NCBI RefSeq assembly: GCF_016790065.1
Contig: NZ_JAEUPY010000442.1
Coordinates: forward strand, 1 to 35,931
Direction: 5' to 3'
Origin: Steroidobacter sp.
GTDB taxonomy: Bacteria > Pseudomonadota > Gammaproteobacteria > Steroidobacterales > Steroidobacteraceae
Length of the DNA stretch: 35,931 nt
Under the pieces are notes generated by a model. That model had not been told where the DNA came from, did not search any database, and saw only the letters and a program-made list of their open reading frames with translations. Shown piece after piece: positions 17,164 to 25,678 of the stretch; position 1 is the first letter of the stretch; every line of letters starts with the position of its first letter. A program made the translations under genes and the position numbers.

Positions 17164-17239
17164 TGGAGCGGGCGACGGGTCTCGAACCCGCGACCTCAAG
17201 TTTGGGAAACTTGTGCTCTACCAACTGAGCTACACCCGC
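17164..17239 (-). tRNA. tRNA-Gly (anticodon CCC)
   Basis: The 76-base cloverleaf on the minus strand has a seven-pair acceptor stem (GCGGGTG with CGCCCGC, one G-U pair). The anticodon stem CAAGT/ACTTG encloses the loop TTCCCAA, giving anticodon CCC. The T-arm GCGGGTTCGAGACCCGT is standard. The discriminator base is U, as expected for glycine, and CCA is encoded at 17164-17166. Confidence 0.97.
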
Positions 17240-17248
17240 GCCCGGCCG

Positions 17249-17277
17249 ATTCTAGGGATTCGCCCGGCGCCGATCAA
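17249..17277 (-). promoter_or_regulatory. Sigma-70-like promoter for tRNA-Gly
   Basis: On the minus strand, TTGATC (17272-17277) is followed after exactly 17 bp by TAGAAT (17249-17254). The sequence after it is very GC-rich, like the discriminators of stringently controlled stable-RNA promoters. The expected start is only a few bases before the mature tRNA 5' end. Confidence 0.5.
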
Positions 17278-17302
17278 TCGCCGCCGGCCGGGCCGCGGCG
17301 GC

Positions 17303-17308
17303 TATACT
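17303..17308 (+). promoter_or_regulatory. Possible -10 element for the LysR-trmB pair
   Basis: TATACT stands out in a GC-rich stretch 31 bases before the GTG start of the LysR gene. No recognisable -35 lies at the right spacing, so an activator-dependent or weak promoter is possible. Confidence 0.3.
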
Positions 17309-17339
17309 CGCAGCCCTCGCCTCACCCCGCCTAAGTCTA

Positions 17340-18227
17340 GTGGCTCTCAGATTCGATTTACGTGACCTGGAATTGTTCGTGGCCGTCGCCGATGCGGGCA
17401 GCATCGCGCGCGCCGCTGAACGTTCCCACACCGTCGCCTCGGCGGTCAGCAAGCGCGTCTCCGACCTCGAAGACAACTTGGGCGCCCCGCTATTGCTGCG
17501 CGGTGCGAAAGGTGTGGAGTTGACCGCCGCCGGCCATGCGTTATTGGCAAGAGCCCGTGTGCTGCTCCATCAAGCCGCTCAATTGGACGACGAGATGCGT
17601 CGTCACGCCTCGGGCACGCGCGGCTATGTGCGCATGTTTGCAAACATTTCCGCCATCGTCGAATTCCTGCCCAATGCGCTGGCGTCGTTCGCCCAGCAGC
17701 ACCCGGACATTCATGTGCATCTGGAAGAGCACGTCAGCTCGGCCATCGCGGCGGCCGTGGCGGACAACTCTGCTGACTTGGGCATCGTCAGCGAACTGCC
17801 GGCCATCGACGGTCTGAGCACCGTGCCCTTTCGTAACGACGATTTGATCGTGGTGTTGCAAGCCAATCATCCGTTGGCCAAACGCAGCTCGTTGTCGTTC
17901 GCCGAATTGCTCGACGAGCCGTTCGTCGGTCTGCATGCCAGCAGCTCGCTGCATCGATTGTTGACGCGCGCTGCCATGGAAGCGGATCGCTCGCTGAACT
18001 GGCGAGTGCAAGTCACTAGCTTCGACGCCGCCTGCGCCATGGTGGCTGCCGGCTTAGGCGTGAGCATCGTGCCGCGCGCCGCCACTAGCGCTTACATCCG
18101 TTCGTTGTCGCTGGCGTCGGTGCCACTCACCGATGCCTGGGCGCAACGTCAATTGTTTCTTTGTATTCGCACCGGGGCACCGCTGCACTCGGCTGCAAAA
18201 TTGCTTTACGACCATATTCAGAAATGA
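17340..18227 (+). CDS. LysR-family transcriptional regulator
   Basis: This 295-residue DNA-binding regulator starts at GTG 17340. The winged helix-turn-helix occupies residues about 4-62 (DLRDLELFVAVADAGSIARAA, with SKRVSDLEDNLGAPLL as the recognition region). A linker helix and a periplasmic-binding-protein-like effector domain (from about 90) follow, with sequence such as NDDLIVVLQANHPLA. The stop overlaps the trmB start as ATGA, so the two are translationally coupled. It is divergent from tRNA-Gly and the DUF885 gene, but what it regulates cannot be deduced, as trmB is a housekeeping gene. No ribosome site of note is visible. Confidence 0.93.
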   Translation: MALRFDLRDLELFVAVADAGSIARAAERSHTVASAVSKRVSDLEDNLGAPLLLRGAKGVELTAAGHALLARARVLLHQAAQLDDEMRRHASGTRGYVRMFANISAIVEFLPNALASFAQQHPDIHVHLEEHVSSAIAAAVADNSADLGIVSELPAIDGLSTVPFRNDDLIVVLQANHPLAKRSSLSFAELLDEPFVGLHASSSLHRLLTRAAMEADRSLNWRVQVTSFDAACAMVAAGLGVSIVPRAATSAYIRSLSLASVPLTDAWAQRQLFLCIRTGAPLHSAAKLLYDHIQK

Positions 18228-18955
18228 CCGACGCTTCGTCCCCAGACAATCCCGCGAGCCCACCTGCCTCGCGCCGCTCCATCCGTAGCTTCGTGATTCG
18301 CGCCGGCCGCGCCACCGTCGGCCAACAGCGCGCTTTGGAAGAGCTGTGGCCCAAGTACGGGATCGAGTTCAGTGCGCAGCCGCTTGATCTGGATCAAACA
18401 TTCGGCCGCCGCGCGCCACGCATGCTGGAGATCGGCTTCGGTGCCGGCGAGGCCATGTTGGCGTTCGCGCAAGCGCATCCCGAGCTGGACTGCATCGGCG
18501 TCGAAGTTCACAAGCCCGGCGTCGGTCACTTGTTGCTGGGCGCGGAAACAGCAGGACTCAGCAATCTACGCGTGATCTGTCACGACGCTGTCGATGTCTT
18601 ACAACAACAGCTCGCGCCCGGCTCGCTACAGCTGATTCATATTTTCTTTCCCGACCCATGGCACAAGAAACGCCATCACAAGCGGCGCCTGATTCAGCCG
18701 GAGTTTGTCGAGATCCTGGCACGCTCGCTCGCCATCGGCGGCACACTGCGCCTGGCGACGGACTGGGAACATTACGCCATGCATATGCGCGAAGTGCTCG
18801 ATGCCTCGCCGTTGTTTGCTAACGAAGCGGCTGAAACCGGCTTCGTCACTCGCAACGAGGAGCGGCCACTCACGCGTTTCGAACGACGTGGCCAGCGCCT
18901 CGGTCACGGTGTCTGGGATTTGAGTTATCGCCGACTCGATCCCGCCGCGCCGTAA
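18224..18955 (+). CDS. trmB: tRNA (guanine-N7-)-methyltransferase
   Basis: It methylates G46 of tRNA with S-adenosylmethionine. The 243-residue protein shows the SAM-binding motif LEIGFGAGEAM, the acidic VEVHKPGVG segment and the family signature FFPDPWHKKRHHKRRL. The ATG at 18224 overlaps the LysR stop by four bases (ATGA), which fixes the start better than the in-frame ATG at 18161 lying inside the LysR gene. The N-terminus is a short Ser/Pro-rich extension before the RSFVIRAGR region. Confidence 0.97.
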   Translation: MTDASSPDNPASPPASRRSIRSFVIRAGRATVGQQRALEELWPKYGIEFSAQPLDLDQTFGRRAPRMLEIGFGAGEAMLAFAQAHPELDCIGVEVHKPGVGHLLLGAETAGLSNLRVICHDAVDVLQQQLAPGSLQLIHIFFPDPWHKKRHHKRRLIQPEFVEILARSLAIGGTLRLATDWEHYAMHMREVLDASPLFANEAAETGFVTRNEERPLTRFERRGQRLGHGVWDLSYRRLDPAAP

Positions 18956-19182
18956 GAACTATTCCAAGCACGATTACAAAAAAGTCACATTCTTGACGCA
19001 CAGAAAATAATTCACGTTGCGTAGCTGGCACCACTGCTTGTGAGGGTGAATTCAAAGCCGAATTTCCGGCGCGCAACTTGATGCCTTGCAGAAAAAATCC
19101 CTCTTGAATCCAGCGCGGCGCAGGACTAAAACAAATGCTGTCCGCAAGGACCGTTGCCGCTTTCCCCGTTGGAGGATGGTCA

Positions 19183-19518
19183 ATGACTTCGCCGAGTCCG
19201 GTCGTGGGTGATTGGTATCGCCGCATCAACGGCGCACTGTTCGAAGTGGTCGCGGTGGATCGCGATGACGACACCGTCGAAATCCAACACTTCGACGGCA
19301 CGCTGGAAGAGTTCGATCTGGAATCCTGGAACGAACAGGACTTCGAAGAAGCACAGGCCCCGGAGGACTGGACCGGCTCAGTGGATGTCGAGCCGGAGGA
19401 CTACGAGTCGGAGCGCGAAATCACCGCCACCAGCAGTGCCTGGACCGATCCCTTGATGAGCTTGGATCGGTCCGAAGCCTCGGGTTATTCCGAGTGGCCG
19501 GCGCCGCGGGACCTCTGA
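19183..19518 (+). CDS. Small acidic DUF6763-like protein
   Basis: This 111-residue protein of unknown function starts at the ATG at 19183, which has a very good ribosome site (GGAGGA, six bases away). It opens with VVGDWYRRINGALFEVVAVDRDDDTVEIQHFDG (in part), a compact SH3-like beta-barrel pattern typical of DUF6763 proteins of gammaproteobacteria. An acidic, low-complexity tail rich in Asp/Glu follows. There is no signal peptide or membrane segment, so it is cytoplasmic. The preceding 227 bases contain no other gene and are relatively AT-rich, so it probably has its own promoter. Family assignment is from memory of the pattern. Confidence 0.85.
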   Translation: MTSPSPVVGDWYRRINGALFEVVAVDRDDDTVEIQHFDGTLEEFDLESWNEQDFEEAQAPEDWTGSVDVEPEDYESEREITATSSAWTDPLMSLDRSEASGYSEWPAPRDL

Positions 19519-19552
19519 AGCAATCGTCCTTAACTCAAGTTATAACTTACGC

Positions 19553-19573
19553 CCGCGGCCGTCATGGCCGCGG
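19553..19573. terminator. Hairpin in the convergent gap between DUF6763 and ampG
   Basis: CCGCGGCC (19553-19560) and GGCCGCGG (19566-19573) form an eight-bp GC stem with the loop GTCAT, overlapping the ampG stop codon. A separate 12-bp palindrome, AAGTTATAACTT, lies at 19537-19548. Neither strand has a clear U tract, so bidirectional termination is only a suggestion. Confidence 0.35.
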
Positions 19574-20842
19574 CTGATCGAGCTGCTTGATCTGGTTTCG
19601 CATCAGCCACACCAGCAACAAGCCTGGCAGCGCGAGCAATACGCTGACCACATAGTACGTGTCCCAGCCGGCCTTATCGGCCAACCAGCCCGCGGGGCCG
19701 CCGAGCACATAGCGTGGCGTCAAAGCAAACGCCGACAGCAATGCGTATTGGAAGGCGCTGTAGCGTACGTCACACAAAGCCATGATGAGTGCCACCGCCG
19801 CGATGTTGCCCATCGCGCCGGCGATATTGTCGATGCTCACCGCCATCACCATCAGCGGGTAGTTTTTGCCCGTCAGGGCCAATGCGTAGTAAAGAAAATT
19901 CGACGCGGCCTGGAGCACACCGAAAATCAGCATCGATTTCAGCAATCCCAAGCGCACCATCGCTACGCCGCCAAGGATGGCACCGACGATGGCGCTCGCT
20001 GTGAACAGCGCCTTCAATACCAGCGCGATCTCGGTCTTGGTGAAGCCCACGTCCATCATGAACGGCGTGAACAAACGTAGCGCGAACGCATCGCCGACCT
20101 TGAACAGGATCACCAGGGCGATGAATGCGATGGCACTGGGAGTGCCCAGCAGCTCTCGCAACGGCACAACCAACGACTCGCGCAAGCTACGCGGCGGCTG
20201 ATGCTCATAGTGTGGCTCGGGAGCCAACAGCGTCGCGACACAGAACGCTGCCATGACCGCGCCCAGAATCAGGAACGCCGGCTTCCAACCGAAAAAATCC
20301 GCCACGATCAGCGCGAACGCCGAGGCCACCCAGGCCGAGGTTCGATAACCGAGATTGGTGGCCGCTGCCGCCAGCCCGCGCTCATGCGGCTGCGAAACGT
20401 CGGTGCGATAGGCATCGATGGCGATGTCCTGGGTCGCCGAGAAGAACACGATGACGACGGCGCAAATGGCGATGGGCGCAAGTGACACGGAGGGGTTCTG
20501 CAAGGCGAACACCCCGATGGCCACCGCCAGCGCCAACTGCGTAAGCATGATCCAGCCACGGCGTCGGCCCAACAACGGCAACGGATAGCGATCGACCACC
20601 GGCGCCCACAGGAATTTGAACAGGTAAGGCAACGCCACGTAGGACAGCACACCGATGGTGGTGTTGGTCGCGCCGCTGTCCTTCAACCAGGCCTGTAACG
20701 CACTTTCGGTGATCTGATTCGGAAAACCCGAAGCGGCACCGAGCGCCATGATGGCGATCATCTTCGGACTGGCCAGAATGTCGCGCCAACGCGGCTTGTC
20801 CGCCGGAGCCGCCTGTGTCGTGTTCGCTGCCGCTGTACTCAT
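19562..20842 (-). CDS. ampG: MFS transporter, AmpG-like muropeptide permease
   Basis: This 426-residue inner-membrane protein with about 12 hydrophobic spans would import anhydro-muropeptides released during wall turnover. AmpG-type features are the N-terminal [22 protein letters not shown] region, [15 protein letters not shown] after the second span, [10 protein letters not shown], and [13 protein letters not shown]. Length fits the single-MFS-domain AmpG proteins of this class. It is convergent with the DUF6763 gene and divergent from pyrE, with no beta-lactamase or amidase nearby. Other solute substrates in the AmpG-like branch cannot be excluded. Confidence 0.87.
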   Translation of the reverse strand: MSTAAANTTQAAPADKPRWRDILASPKMIAIMALGAASGFPNQITESALQAWLKDSGATNTTIGVLSYVALPYLFKFLWAPVVDRYPLPLLGRRRGWIMLTQLALAVAIGVFALQNPSVSLAPIAICAVVIVFFSATQDIAIDAYRTDVSQPHERGLAAAATNLGYRTSAWVASAFALIVADFFGWKPAFLILGAVMAAFCVATLLAPEPHYEHQPPRSLRESLVVPLRELLGTPSAIAFIALVILFKVGDAFALRLFTPFMMDVGFTKTEIALVLKALFTASAIVGAILGGVAMVRLGLLKSMLIFGVLQAASNFLYYALALTGKNYPLMVMAVSIDNIAGAMGNIAAVALIMALCDVRYSAFQYALLSAFALTPRYVLGGPAGWLADKAGWDTYYVVSVLLALPGLLLVWLMRNQIKQLDQPRP

Positions 20843-20945
20843 GGCGGCGGATTATAGAAGACGTATCGAAGACGGGCCGAATCCATATCGGAAGGTGCGT
20901 GCAAATCGACTACCATCGCCGCGGGTCTTCACACAGCGTCATTAC

Positions 20946-21578
20946 ATGCGTTCCTTCATCGATCTGTGTTTGCAGCTGGGCGTACTGCGTTTTGGCGAGT
21001 TCAAGCTCAAGTCCGGCCGGCTCAGTCCGTATTTTTTCAATTCCGGTTTGTTCAATTCGGGCCGGGCGCTGGCCGAACTGGGCCGGGCCTATGCGCAAAC
21101 CATTCAAAGCGCCAACCTCGAATTCGATGTGCTGTTCGGCCCCGCTTATAAGGGCATTCCGCTGGTGGCCAGCACGGCAGTGGCACTGGCCGACCAGCAT
21201 GGCCGCGACGTGCCCTGGGCATTCAATCGCAAAGAAGCCAAGACCCACGGTGAAGGCGGCAATATCGTCGGCGCGCCATTGCGCGGCCGGGTGCTGATCG
21301 TCGATGACGTGATTACGGCGGGAACTGCGATCCGCGAGGCCATCGACATCATTCGCGGGGCCGGTGCGGAACCCGTTGGAGTCATCCTGGCGCTGGATCG
21401 CCAGGAGCGCGGCCAAGGCCAATTGTCGGCGGTTCAGGAAGTGGAACAGACATTGCAGCTACCCGTTACCAGCATCGTGCAGCTGGGCGATCTGATCGAG
21501 TACTTGCGGCAGGCCAAAGATGCGGCACAACTGGCGGCAATCGAGCGTTATCGCGATCAATACGGCGTGGTCGGCTGA
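20946..21578 (+). CDS. pyrE: Orotate phosphoribosyltransferase
   Basis: It joins orotate to PRPP to form OMP in pyrimidine synthesis. The 210-residue protein has [17 protein letters not shown] near the N-terminus, the GPAYKGIPL loop, the mobile loop [13 protein letters not shown], and the PRPP-binding signature [13 protein letters not shown]. The ATG at 20946 begins at the family's usual [14 protein letters not shown]; the in-frame ATG at 20748 is upstream inside ampG and is not used. There is no clear Shine-Dalgarno sequence. Confidence 0.97.
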   Translation: MRSFIDLCLQLGVLRFGEFKLKSGRLSPYFFNSGLFNSGRALAELGRAYAQTIQSANLEFDVLFGPAYKGIPLVASTAVALADQHGRDVPWAFNRKEAKTHGEGGNIVGAPLRGRVLIVDDVITAGTAIREAIDIIRGAGAEPVGVILALDRQERGQGQLSAVQEVEQTLQLPVTSIVQLGDLIEYLRQAKDAAQLAAIERYRDQYGVVG

Positions 21579-21640
21579 GTCGTCAGGTCGCTTTCGGCCA
21601 GCGCACAGCGCCGCTCGGATGTGACCAAAACTGTCGAGAG

Positions 21641-21668
21641 TTGACCCAACTGCGCCCTACGGCACAAT
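21641..21668 (+). promoter_or_regulatory. Candidate sigma-70 promoter for the coiled-coil protein gene
   Basis: TTGACC (21641-21646) and CACAAT (21663-21668) are separated by 16 bp and lie about 30 bases before the start at 21700. The -35 matches consensus at five of six bases and the -10 at four of six. Confidence 0.35.
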
Positions 21669-21699
21669 AACCACTGGTTCAGGGGAAAATTACACACCG

Positions 21700-22344
21700 A
21701 TGCGTGGGATCCGCACACTGACGATGCTTGCTGCGACACTCGCATCGGGAGCAGGGTTCGCCGCGCAGCAGACCGACAACAGCCGCGAGGCCTACTACCG
21801 TTGCAAGGACAGTAAGGGTCAACAACTGTACGGCGACAGCATGCCGTTCGGCTGCAACGGCCAGGACACCGAAGTGCTGAACGCCAACGGCATGATCCTG
21901 CGAGTCATCGAAGGCGATAAATCGCGCGCCGCTCGCATCTCGCGAGAGGTCCTCGAAAACAAAGAGCGTCGACTGAAGCAGGAACGCGAACAGCGCGACC
22001 GCATGCTGTTGGAAACCTACTTGGGCGTGGAAGACATCGAGCGACTGCGCGATCAGCGTCTCGAAATGCTGGTGGCGCAGAACCGCGTGACCGAGCAAAC
22101 CATCGCCAACATGCTGGAGCGCCAAAGCCGACTGGAAGGCCAGGTAGCGCGCTTCAAGCCTTACAGCGAAAAGCCGGGCGCCGGCCCGGTGCCGGACCAT
22201 CTGGCCGAAGAGATGGTCAACACTGTGAACAGTCTGCGCGTCTACCAGGAAGCGCTGAACAAGAACCGCGCCGAGCAGGCCGATGTGAAGTCGAGCTTCA
22301 GCGCCGACATCAAGCGCTTCAAAGAACTGAAAGGGATTCGCTAG
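21700..22344 (+). CDS. Secreted DUF4124-like protein with coiled coil, function unknown
   Basis: This 214-residue protein has a Sec signal peptide (residues about 1-22, ending GFAA). A small cysteine-containing module follows, with YYRCKDSKGQQLYGDSMPFGC, which resembles the DUF4124 pattern of periplasmic proteins in proteobacteria. From about residue 75 to the end it is strongly helical and charged (KERRLKQEREQRDRM and similar), likely a coiled coil of over 100 residues. It would sit in the periplasm, perhaps in a complex. It stands alone between pyrE and the convergent dut gene, with its stop eight bases from the dut stop. No function can be assigned. Confidence 0.85.
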   Translation: MRGIRTLTMLAATLASGAGFAAQQTDNSREAYYRCKDSKGQQLYGDSMPFGCNGQDTEVLNANGMILRVIEGDKSRAARISREVLENKERRLKQEREQRDRMLLETYLGVEDIERLRDQRLEMLVAQNRVTEQTIANMLERQSRLEGQVARFKPYSEKPGAGPVPDHLAEEMVNTVNSLRVYQEALNKNRAEQADVKSSFSADIKRFKELKGIR

Positions 22345-22351
22345 GCGGCTG

Positions 22352-22837
22352 TCAGCCTCGGCCCGAGCTGCCGAAGCCGCCGGCACCGCGCTCGGTCGCG
22401 GCGAACTCATTCACCACGTCGAACTCGACCTGTACCACCGGCACCACCACCAGTTGCGCGATCCGTTCGCCGGGTTGAATGGTGAAAGTGCTCTGGCCGC
22501 GATTCCAACACGACACGAAGATCTGGCCCTGGTAGTCCGAATCGATCAGCCCGACCAGATTGCCCAACACGATGCCGTGCTTGTGACCCAGCCCCGAACG
22601 CGGCAACACGATTGCGGCGTAATTGGGATCCTGTAAATAAATCGCGATGCCCGACGGAATCAGCTGGGTATCGCCGGGCTTCAATTCCAGCGGCGCATCG
22701 ATGAGGGCGCGCAGGTCGACTCCCGCCGAACCCTCCGTCGCGTATTGAGGCAAGGGATAGTCGGTGCCGATGCGAGCATCGAGCACACGAATCTGCAGGC
22801 GCCGGCGCGTGCCGGCGGAGGTTCCATCAGCGGGCAT
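22352..22837 (-). CDS. dut: Deoxyuridine 5'-triphosphate nucleotidohydrolase (dUTPase)
   Basis: This homotrimeric enzyme hydrolyses dUTP to dUMP, limiting uracil in DNA and supplying dTMP synthesis. All five trimeric-dUTPase motifs are present in 161 residues: [10 protein letters not shown] (1), PRSGLG (2), [11 protein letters not shown] with the catalytic Asp (3), [10 protein letters not shown] (4) and the C-terminal [12 protein letters not shown] (5). The ATG at 22837 lies 11 bases inside the coaBC end, so the two are translationally coupled; this gives a slightly extended N-terminus. Confidence 0.98.
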   Translation of the reverse strand: MPADGTSAGTRRRLQIRVLDARIGTDYPLPQYATEGSAGVDLRALIDAPLELKPGDTQLIPSGIAIYLQDPNYAAIVLPRSGLGHKHGIVLGNLVGLIDSDYQGQIFVSCWNRGQSTFTIQPGERIAQLVVVPVVQVEFDVVNEFAATERGAGGFGSSGRG

Positions 22838-24086
22838 GAGCGGCGGATATCGGCGTGGGATTGGAAGTTTGTGTTTCGTTTTGCTGAGTGCCGCGCGCGC
22901 GATAGCGCTGCGCGATCAACTCGACCAACTGCCGCGCCAGTGCGCTCTTGCTGGTCATGGTCAGCTCCTGTTTACCGCCTTGCCAGTAAACCGTGAGCGC
23001 ATTGTCGTCCTTGTCGAACGCCAGACCGTCGCCGACCTGGTTGGCGGCAATCATGTCCAGATTCTTGTTGGTGAGCTTGCTGAGCGCGTTACGTTCGACG
23101 TGCTCGGTCTCGGCGGCGAACCCGACCAGGAACGGACGCGTGTCACCGCGAGAAACAGTGGCGAGCACATCGGGCGCTCGAGCCAACGCCAGATTCAATG
23201 TGTCGCTGGTCTTTTTGATCTTTTCGCAGGCGATCTCTCGACAGCGATAGTCCGAAACTGCGGCCGCCGCAATGAAGATATCGGCACCGACCACGCTGCT
23301 CTGAACCGCGCTCAACATTTGTTCGGCGCTTTCCACATCGACGCGATCGACCCCTCGCGGCGTCGGAATCTGCACCGGACCGCTGACCAACACCACATCA
23401 GCACCGGCTTCGCGAGCGGCTTCAGCGACTGCGTAACCCATCTTGCCGGAGCTGCGATTACTGATGAAGCGCACCGGATCGATCTTTTCGCGCGTCGGGC
23501 CGGCGGTGACCACGACCTTCAATCCTTGCAACGGACCGGCGCCGCCGCGCACGGTGAAAACTTCAGCAGCGATCTGCGTCGGCTCGAGCATGCGCCCCAC
23601 ACCGACTTCGCCGCACGCTTGCTCGCCGCTTGCCGGACCGAGCACTCGCACGCCGCGCTCTTTCAAAATACGAACGTTGGCTTGCGTGGCCGGGTTGGCC
23701 CACATCTGACGATTCATCGCCGGCGCCACCGTGATCGGCGCAGTGGTCGCCAGACACAAGGTCGTCAACAAGTCTTCGGCAAAGCCATGAGTGAGTTTGG
23801 CCAGGAAATCGGCGGTGGCCGGCGCAATCACGATTTCATCGGCCCAACGCGCCAACTCGATATGGCCCATGGCCGCTTCGCTGCTCTCGTCCCACAAGTC
23901 GTCGCGCACCGGTCGGCCCGACACGGCCTGAAACGTCAGCGCAGTGACGAATTGCTGAGCGCCGCGCGACATCACCACCTGGACCTCGGCGCCCTGTTCC
24001 GTAAAACGGCGCACTAGATCCGGGCTTTTGTAGGCCGCGATGCCGCCCGTGACACCCAGAAGAATTTTGCGAGGCTGCGAGCTCAT
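22827..24086 (-). CDS. coaBC: Bifunctional phosphopantothenoylcysteine decarboxylase / phosphopantothenate-cysteine ligase
   Basis: It makes 4'-phosphopantetheine from phosphopantothenate and cysteine for coenzyme A. The 419-residue protein has the flavin-dependent CoaC half first: [10 protein letters not shown], His75 in MGHIELAR, Asn125 in APAMNRQMW and Cys158 in EQACGE. The CoaB half follows, with [20 protein letters not shown] (from about 191) and the NRSSGKMG loop. I take the ATG at 24086 ([11 protein letters not shown]), preceded by AGG, over the ATG at 24137, which would add 17 residues. It is followed by dut with an 11-base overlap, a gene order common in gammaproteobacteria. Confidence 0.97.
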   Translation of the reverse strand: MSSQPRKILLGVTGGIAAYKSPDLVRRFTEQGAEVQVVMSRGAQQFVTALTFQAVSGRPVRDDLWDESSEAAMGHIELARWADEIVIAPATADFLAKLTHGFAEDLLTTLCLATTAPITVAPAMNRQMWANPATQANVRILKERGVRVLGPASGEQACGEVGVGRMLEPTQIAAEVFTVRGGAGPLQGLKVVVTAGPTREKIDPVRFISNRSSGKMGYAVAEAAREAGADVVLVSGPVQIPTPRGVDRVDVESAEQMLSAVQSSVVGADIFIAAAAVSDYRCREIACEKIKKTSDTLNLALARAPDVLATVSRGDTRPFLVGFAAETEHVERNALSKLTNKNLDMIAANQVGDGLAFDKDDNALTVYWQGGKQELTMTSKSALARQLVELIAQRYRARGTQQNETQTSNPTPISAAHAR

Positions 24087-24309
24087 GGACCTGATTATGG
24101 GGCGCACCCGGGGGCCCGGCAAACCTCGCGGGCGCATACCGGCATTCCGCGGAGGAATGGCAGTGCAGCGATCCGCCTAGCGCAACTTGATGACTCAAAG
24201 GGGTGTATTTCGTGGCAGTTATCGGCCATTTGCACGCAAAGCCGGCCCCTTGCCGACGCCACGCTAGGGCCCTCGGCGGTGTTCGGGCGATGCTGACAGG
24301 AGTCAAGAA

Positions 24310-24984
24310 ATGGCGATCCGCGACTGGCCGGAGGGCGATCGGCCTCGGGAAAAATTGCTCAAGGCCGGGGCCGGTTCGCTAAGTGAGGCCGAGTTGCTGG
24401 CCATTCTGCTCGGCGCCGGCATTCGCGGCCGGAGTGCATTGGACCTGGCCCGAGACGTATTGGCCGAGTTCGGCTCGCTGCGCGCCTTTCTGACTGCGGA
24501 CCGGACGCGCGTTTGTAAGACCCGTGGTTTCGGCAAGGCCCGGTACTCGATCCTGCAAGCCGCGCTGGAACTGACCCGTCGCCATTATCAGGAGCTGATG
24601 TCGGTGGGCTCGGTCCTGCAAAATCCGCGCGCCACGCGCGAATTCGTGCAAATCCGGCTCCGGGATCTGACTTACGAGGTGTTTTGCTGCCTGTGGCTGG
24701 ACAGCCGTTATCGAGTGCTGGGGTTCGAGGAGGTGTTCCGCGGCACCATCGACGAGGCCATCGTGCATCCTCGTGAAGTGGTGAAACTGGCGTTGTCCCG
24801 GAACGCGTCGGCGCTGATCCTGGTCCACAATCACCCGTCGGGAATCGCCGAACCCAGCCCCCAGGACCGCCAGATCACGGTGCGGCTCAAAGACGCGCTG
24901 GCGCTGGTGGACATCCGCGTCCTGGACCATTTGGTGGTCGGCGACGGGGTGTGTGAGTCATTTGCGGAGCGAGGTCTGCTGTAG
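24310..24984 (+). CDS. radC: RadC-like JAB-domain protein
   Basis: This 224-residue member of the RadC family (JAMM/MPN+ metallo-fold) was historically linked to DNA repair, but its true role is unclear. N-terminal helix-hairpin-helix-like residues (about 20-95: SLSEAELLAILLGAGIRGRSALDLA region) precede the JAMM domain. Its metal ligands appear as His173 and His175 in HNHPSG and Asp186 in PSPQD, with the usual Glu before it in FEEVFRGT. GGAG lies upstream of the ATG. It is divergent from coaBC and upstream of rpmB-rpmG, the radC-rpmBG order of enterobacteria. Confidence 0.96.
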   Translation: MAIRDWPEGDRPREKLLKAGAGSLSEAELLAILLGAGIRGRSALDLARDVLAEFGSLRAFLTADRTRVCKTRGFGKARYSILQAALELTRRHYQELMSVGSVLQNPRATREFVQIRLRDLTYEVFCCLWLDSRYRVLGFEEVFRGTIDEAIVHPREVVKLALSRNASALILVHNHPSGIAEPSPQDRQITVRLKDALALVDIRVLDHLVVGDGVCESFAERGLL

Positions 24985-25021
24985 GAAAGCGGCTTTCGAG
25001 CATTTTCGCGCTCTCGATGGC

Positions 25022-25050
25022 TTCCCTAAGGCTGCGCCGGCTGGTATAAA
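25022..25050 (+). promoter_or_regulatory. Extended -10 promoter for rpmB-rpmG
   Basis: TGGTATAAA (25042-25050) is an extended -10 with a weak TTCCCT -35 at 17 bp spacing. It lies about 70 bases before the rpmB start and downstream of radC, so the ribosomal genes can be expressed apart from radC. Confidence 0.45.
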
Positions 25051-25120
25051 GCGCGACTCGTTTTTGGGCCCTCGGTCCGCCTGTTTGGCGCTCGGCCGGC
25101 CTTAGATTAGGAAATCCGCC

Positions 25121-25357
25121 ATGTCCAGAGTCTGTCAGGTCACCGGCAAAGGTCCGATGACTGGTAACACCGTTTCGCACGCCAACAACCGGCGTCGTCG
25201 CCGCTTCCTGCCCAACCTGCACGTGCAGCGTTTCTGGGTGGAGAGCGAGCGCAAGTTCGTCAGCCTGCGCGTTTCGACCCGCGGCCTGCGCACCATCGAA
25301 AAGAAAGGCATCGAGACTGTCGTTGCCGAACTGCGCGCCAAGGGCGTCGCGGTTTAA
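25121..25357 (+). CDS. rpmB: 50S ribosomal protein L28
   Basis: This 78-residue large-subunit protein begins [23 protein letters not shown], the classic bacterial L28 start. It lacks the CxxC zinc pair, as in E. coli-type L28, and ends with a basic helix. AGGAAA precedes the ATG. The gene is followed by rpmG after 18 bases with its own strong ribosome site. Confidence 0.99.
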   Translation: MSRVCQVTGKGPMTGNTVSHANNRRRRRFLPNLHVQRFWVESERKFVSLRVSTRGLRTIEKKGIETVVAELRAKGVAV

Positions 25358-25375
25358 CTGGATAGGAGCTAAGCC

Positions 25376-25531
25376 ATGCGCGAAAAGATCAAGCTCGTAT
25401 CTACGGCCGGCACCGGCCACTACTACACCACCACCAAGAACAAGCGCCTGCATCCGGATAAGATGGAAGTGCGCAAGTTCGACCCGAAGGCCCGCAAGCA
25501 CGTGGCCTACAAGGAAGCCAAGATCAAGTAA
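25376..25531 (+). CDS. rpmG: 50S ribosomal protein L33
   Basis: This is a 51-residue large-subunit protein ([20 protein letters not shown]..., ending [10 protein letters not shown]). It is zinc-free: there are no CxxC pairs, as in E. coli L33. A strong AGGAG lies seven bases before the ATG. It shares an operon with rpmB, which is the usual pair. Confidence 0.99.
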   Translation: MREKIKLVSTAGTGHYYTTTKNKRLHPDKMEVRKFDPKARKHVAYKEAKIK

Positions 25532-25576
25532 GCATGCTTGCCCGCTGGCGGCGGGCCGCTTTGCTGAAGGTTTGTC

Positions 25577-25608
25577 AAAGGCCCACCTCCGGTGGGCCTT
25601 TTGCTTTT
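25577..25608 (+). terminator. Intrinsic terminator of rpmB-rpmG
   Basis: AAAGGCCCACC (25577-25587) pairs perfectly with GGTGGGCCTTT (25591-25601) over the loop TCC. It runs into TTTTGCTTTT. Confidence 0.93.
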
Positions 25609-25614
25609 GAGCCC

Positions 25615-25643
25615 CAAATAAAAAGCCCGCCTTACGGCGGGCT
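25615..25643 (-). terminator. Intrinsic terminator of the desaturase gene
   Basis: On the minus strand, AGCCCGCC and GGCGGGCT (25624-25643) form an eight-bp stem with a four-base loop, followed by TTTTTATTT. It closes the leftward transcript from 26863 and sits back-to-back with the rpmG terminator. Confidence 0.92.
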
Positions 25644-25678
25644 CTTGCTTGACGACTTGGGCTGGCGATGCAGCCAGG

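Noticed and set aside
22764..24017. A 417-codon plus-strand open frame antisense to coaBC
   Set aside because: coaBC has all catalytic motifs, and the antisense product is rich in Arg/His/Gln with no family pattern: a shadow frame.
24143..24159. CATTCC-GCGGA-GGAATG inverted repeat between coaBC and radC
   Set aside because: Six-base arms only, no repetition and no known operator pattern; too weak to call as a regulatory site.
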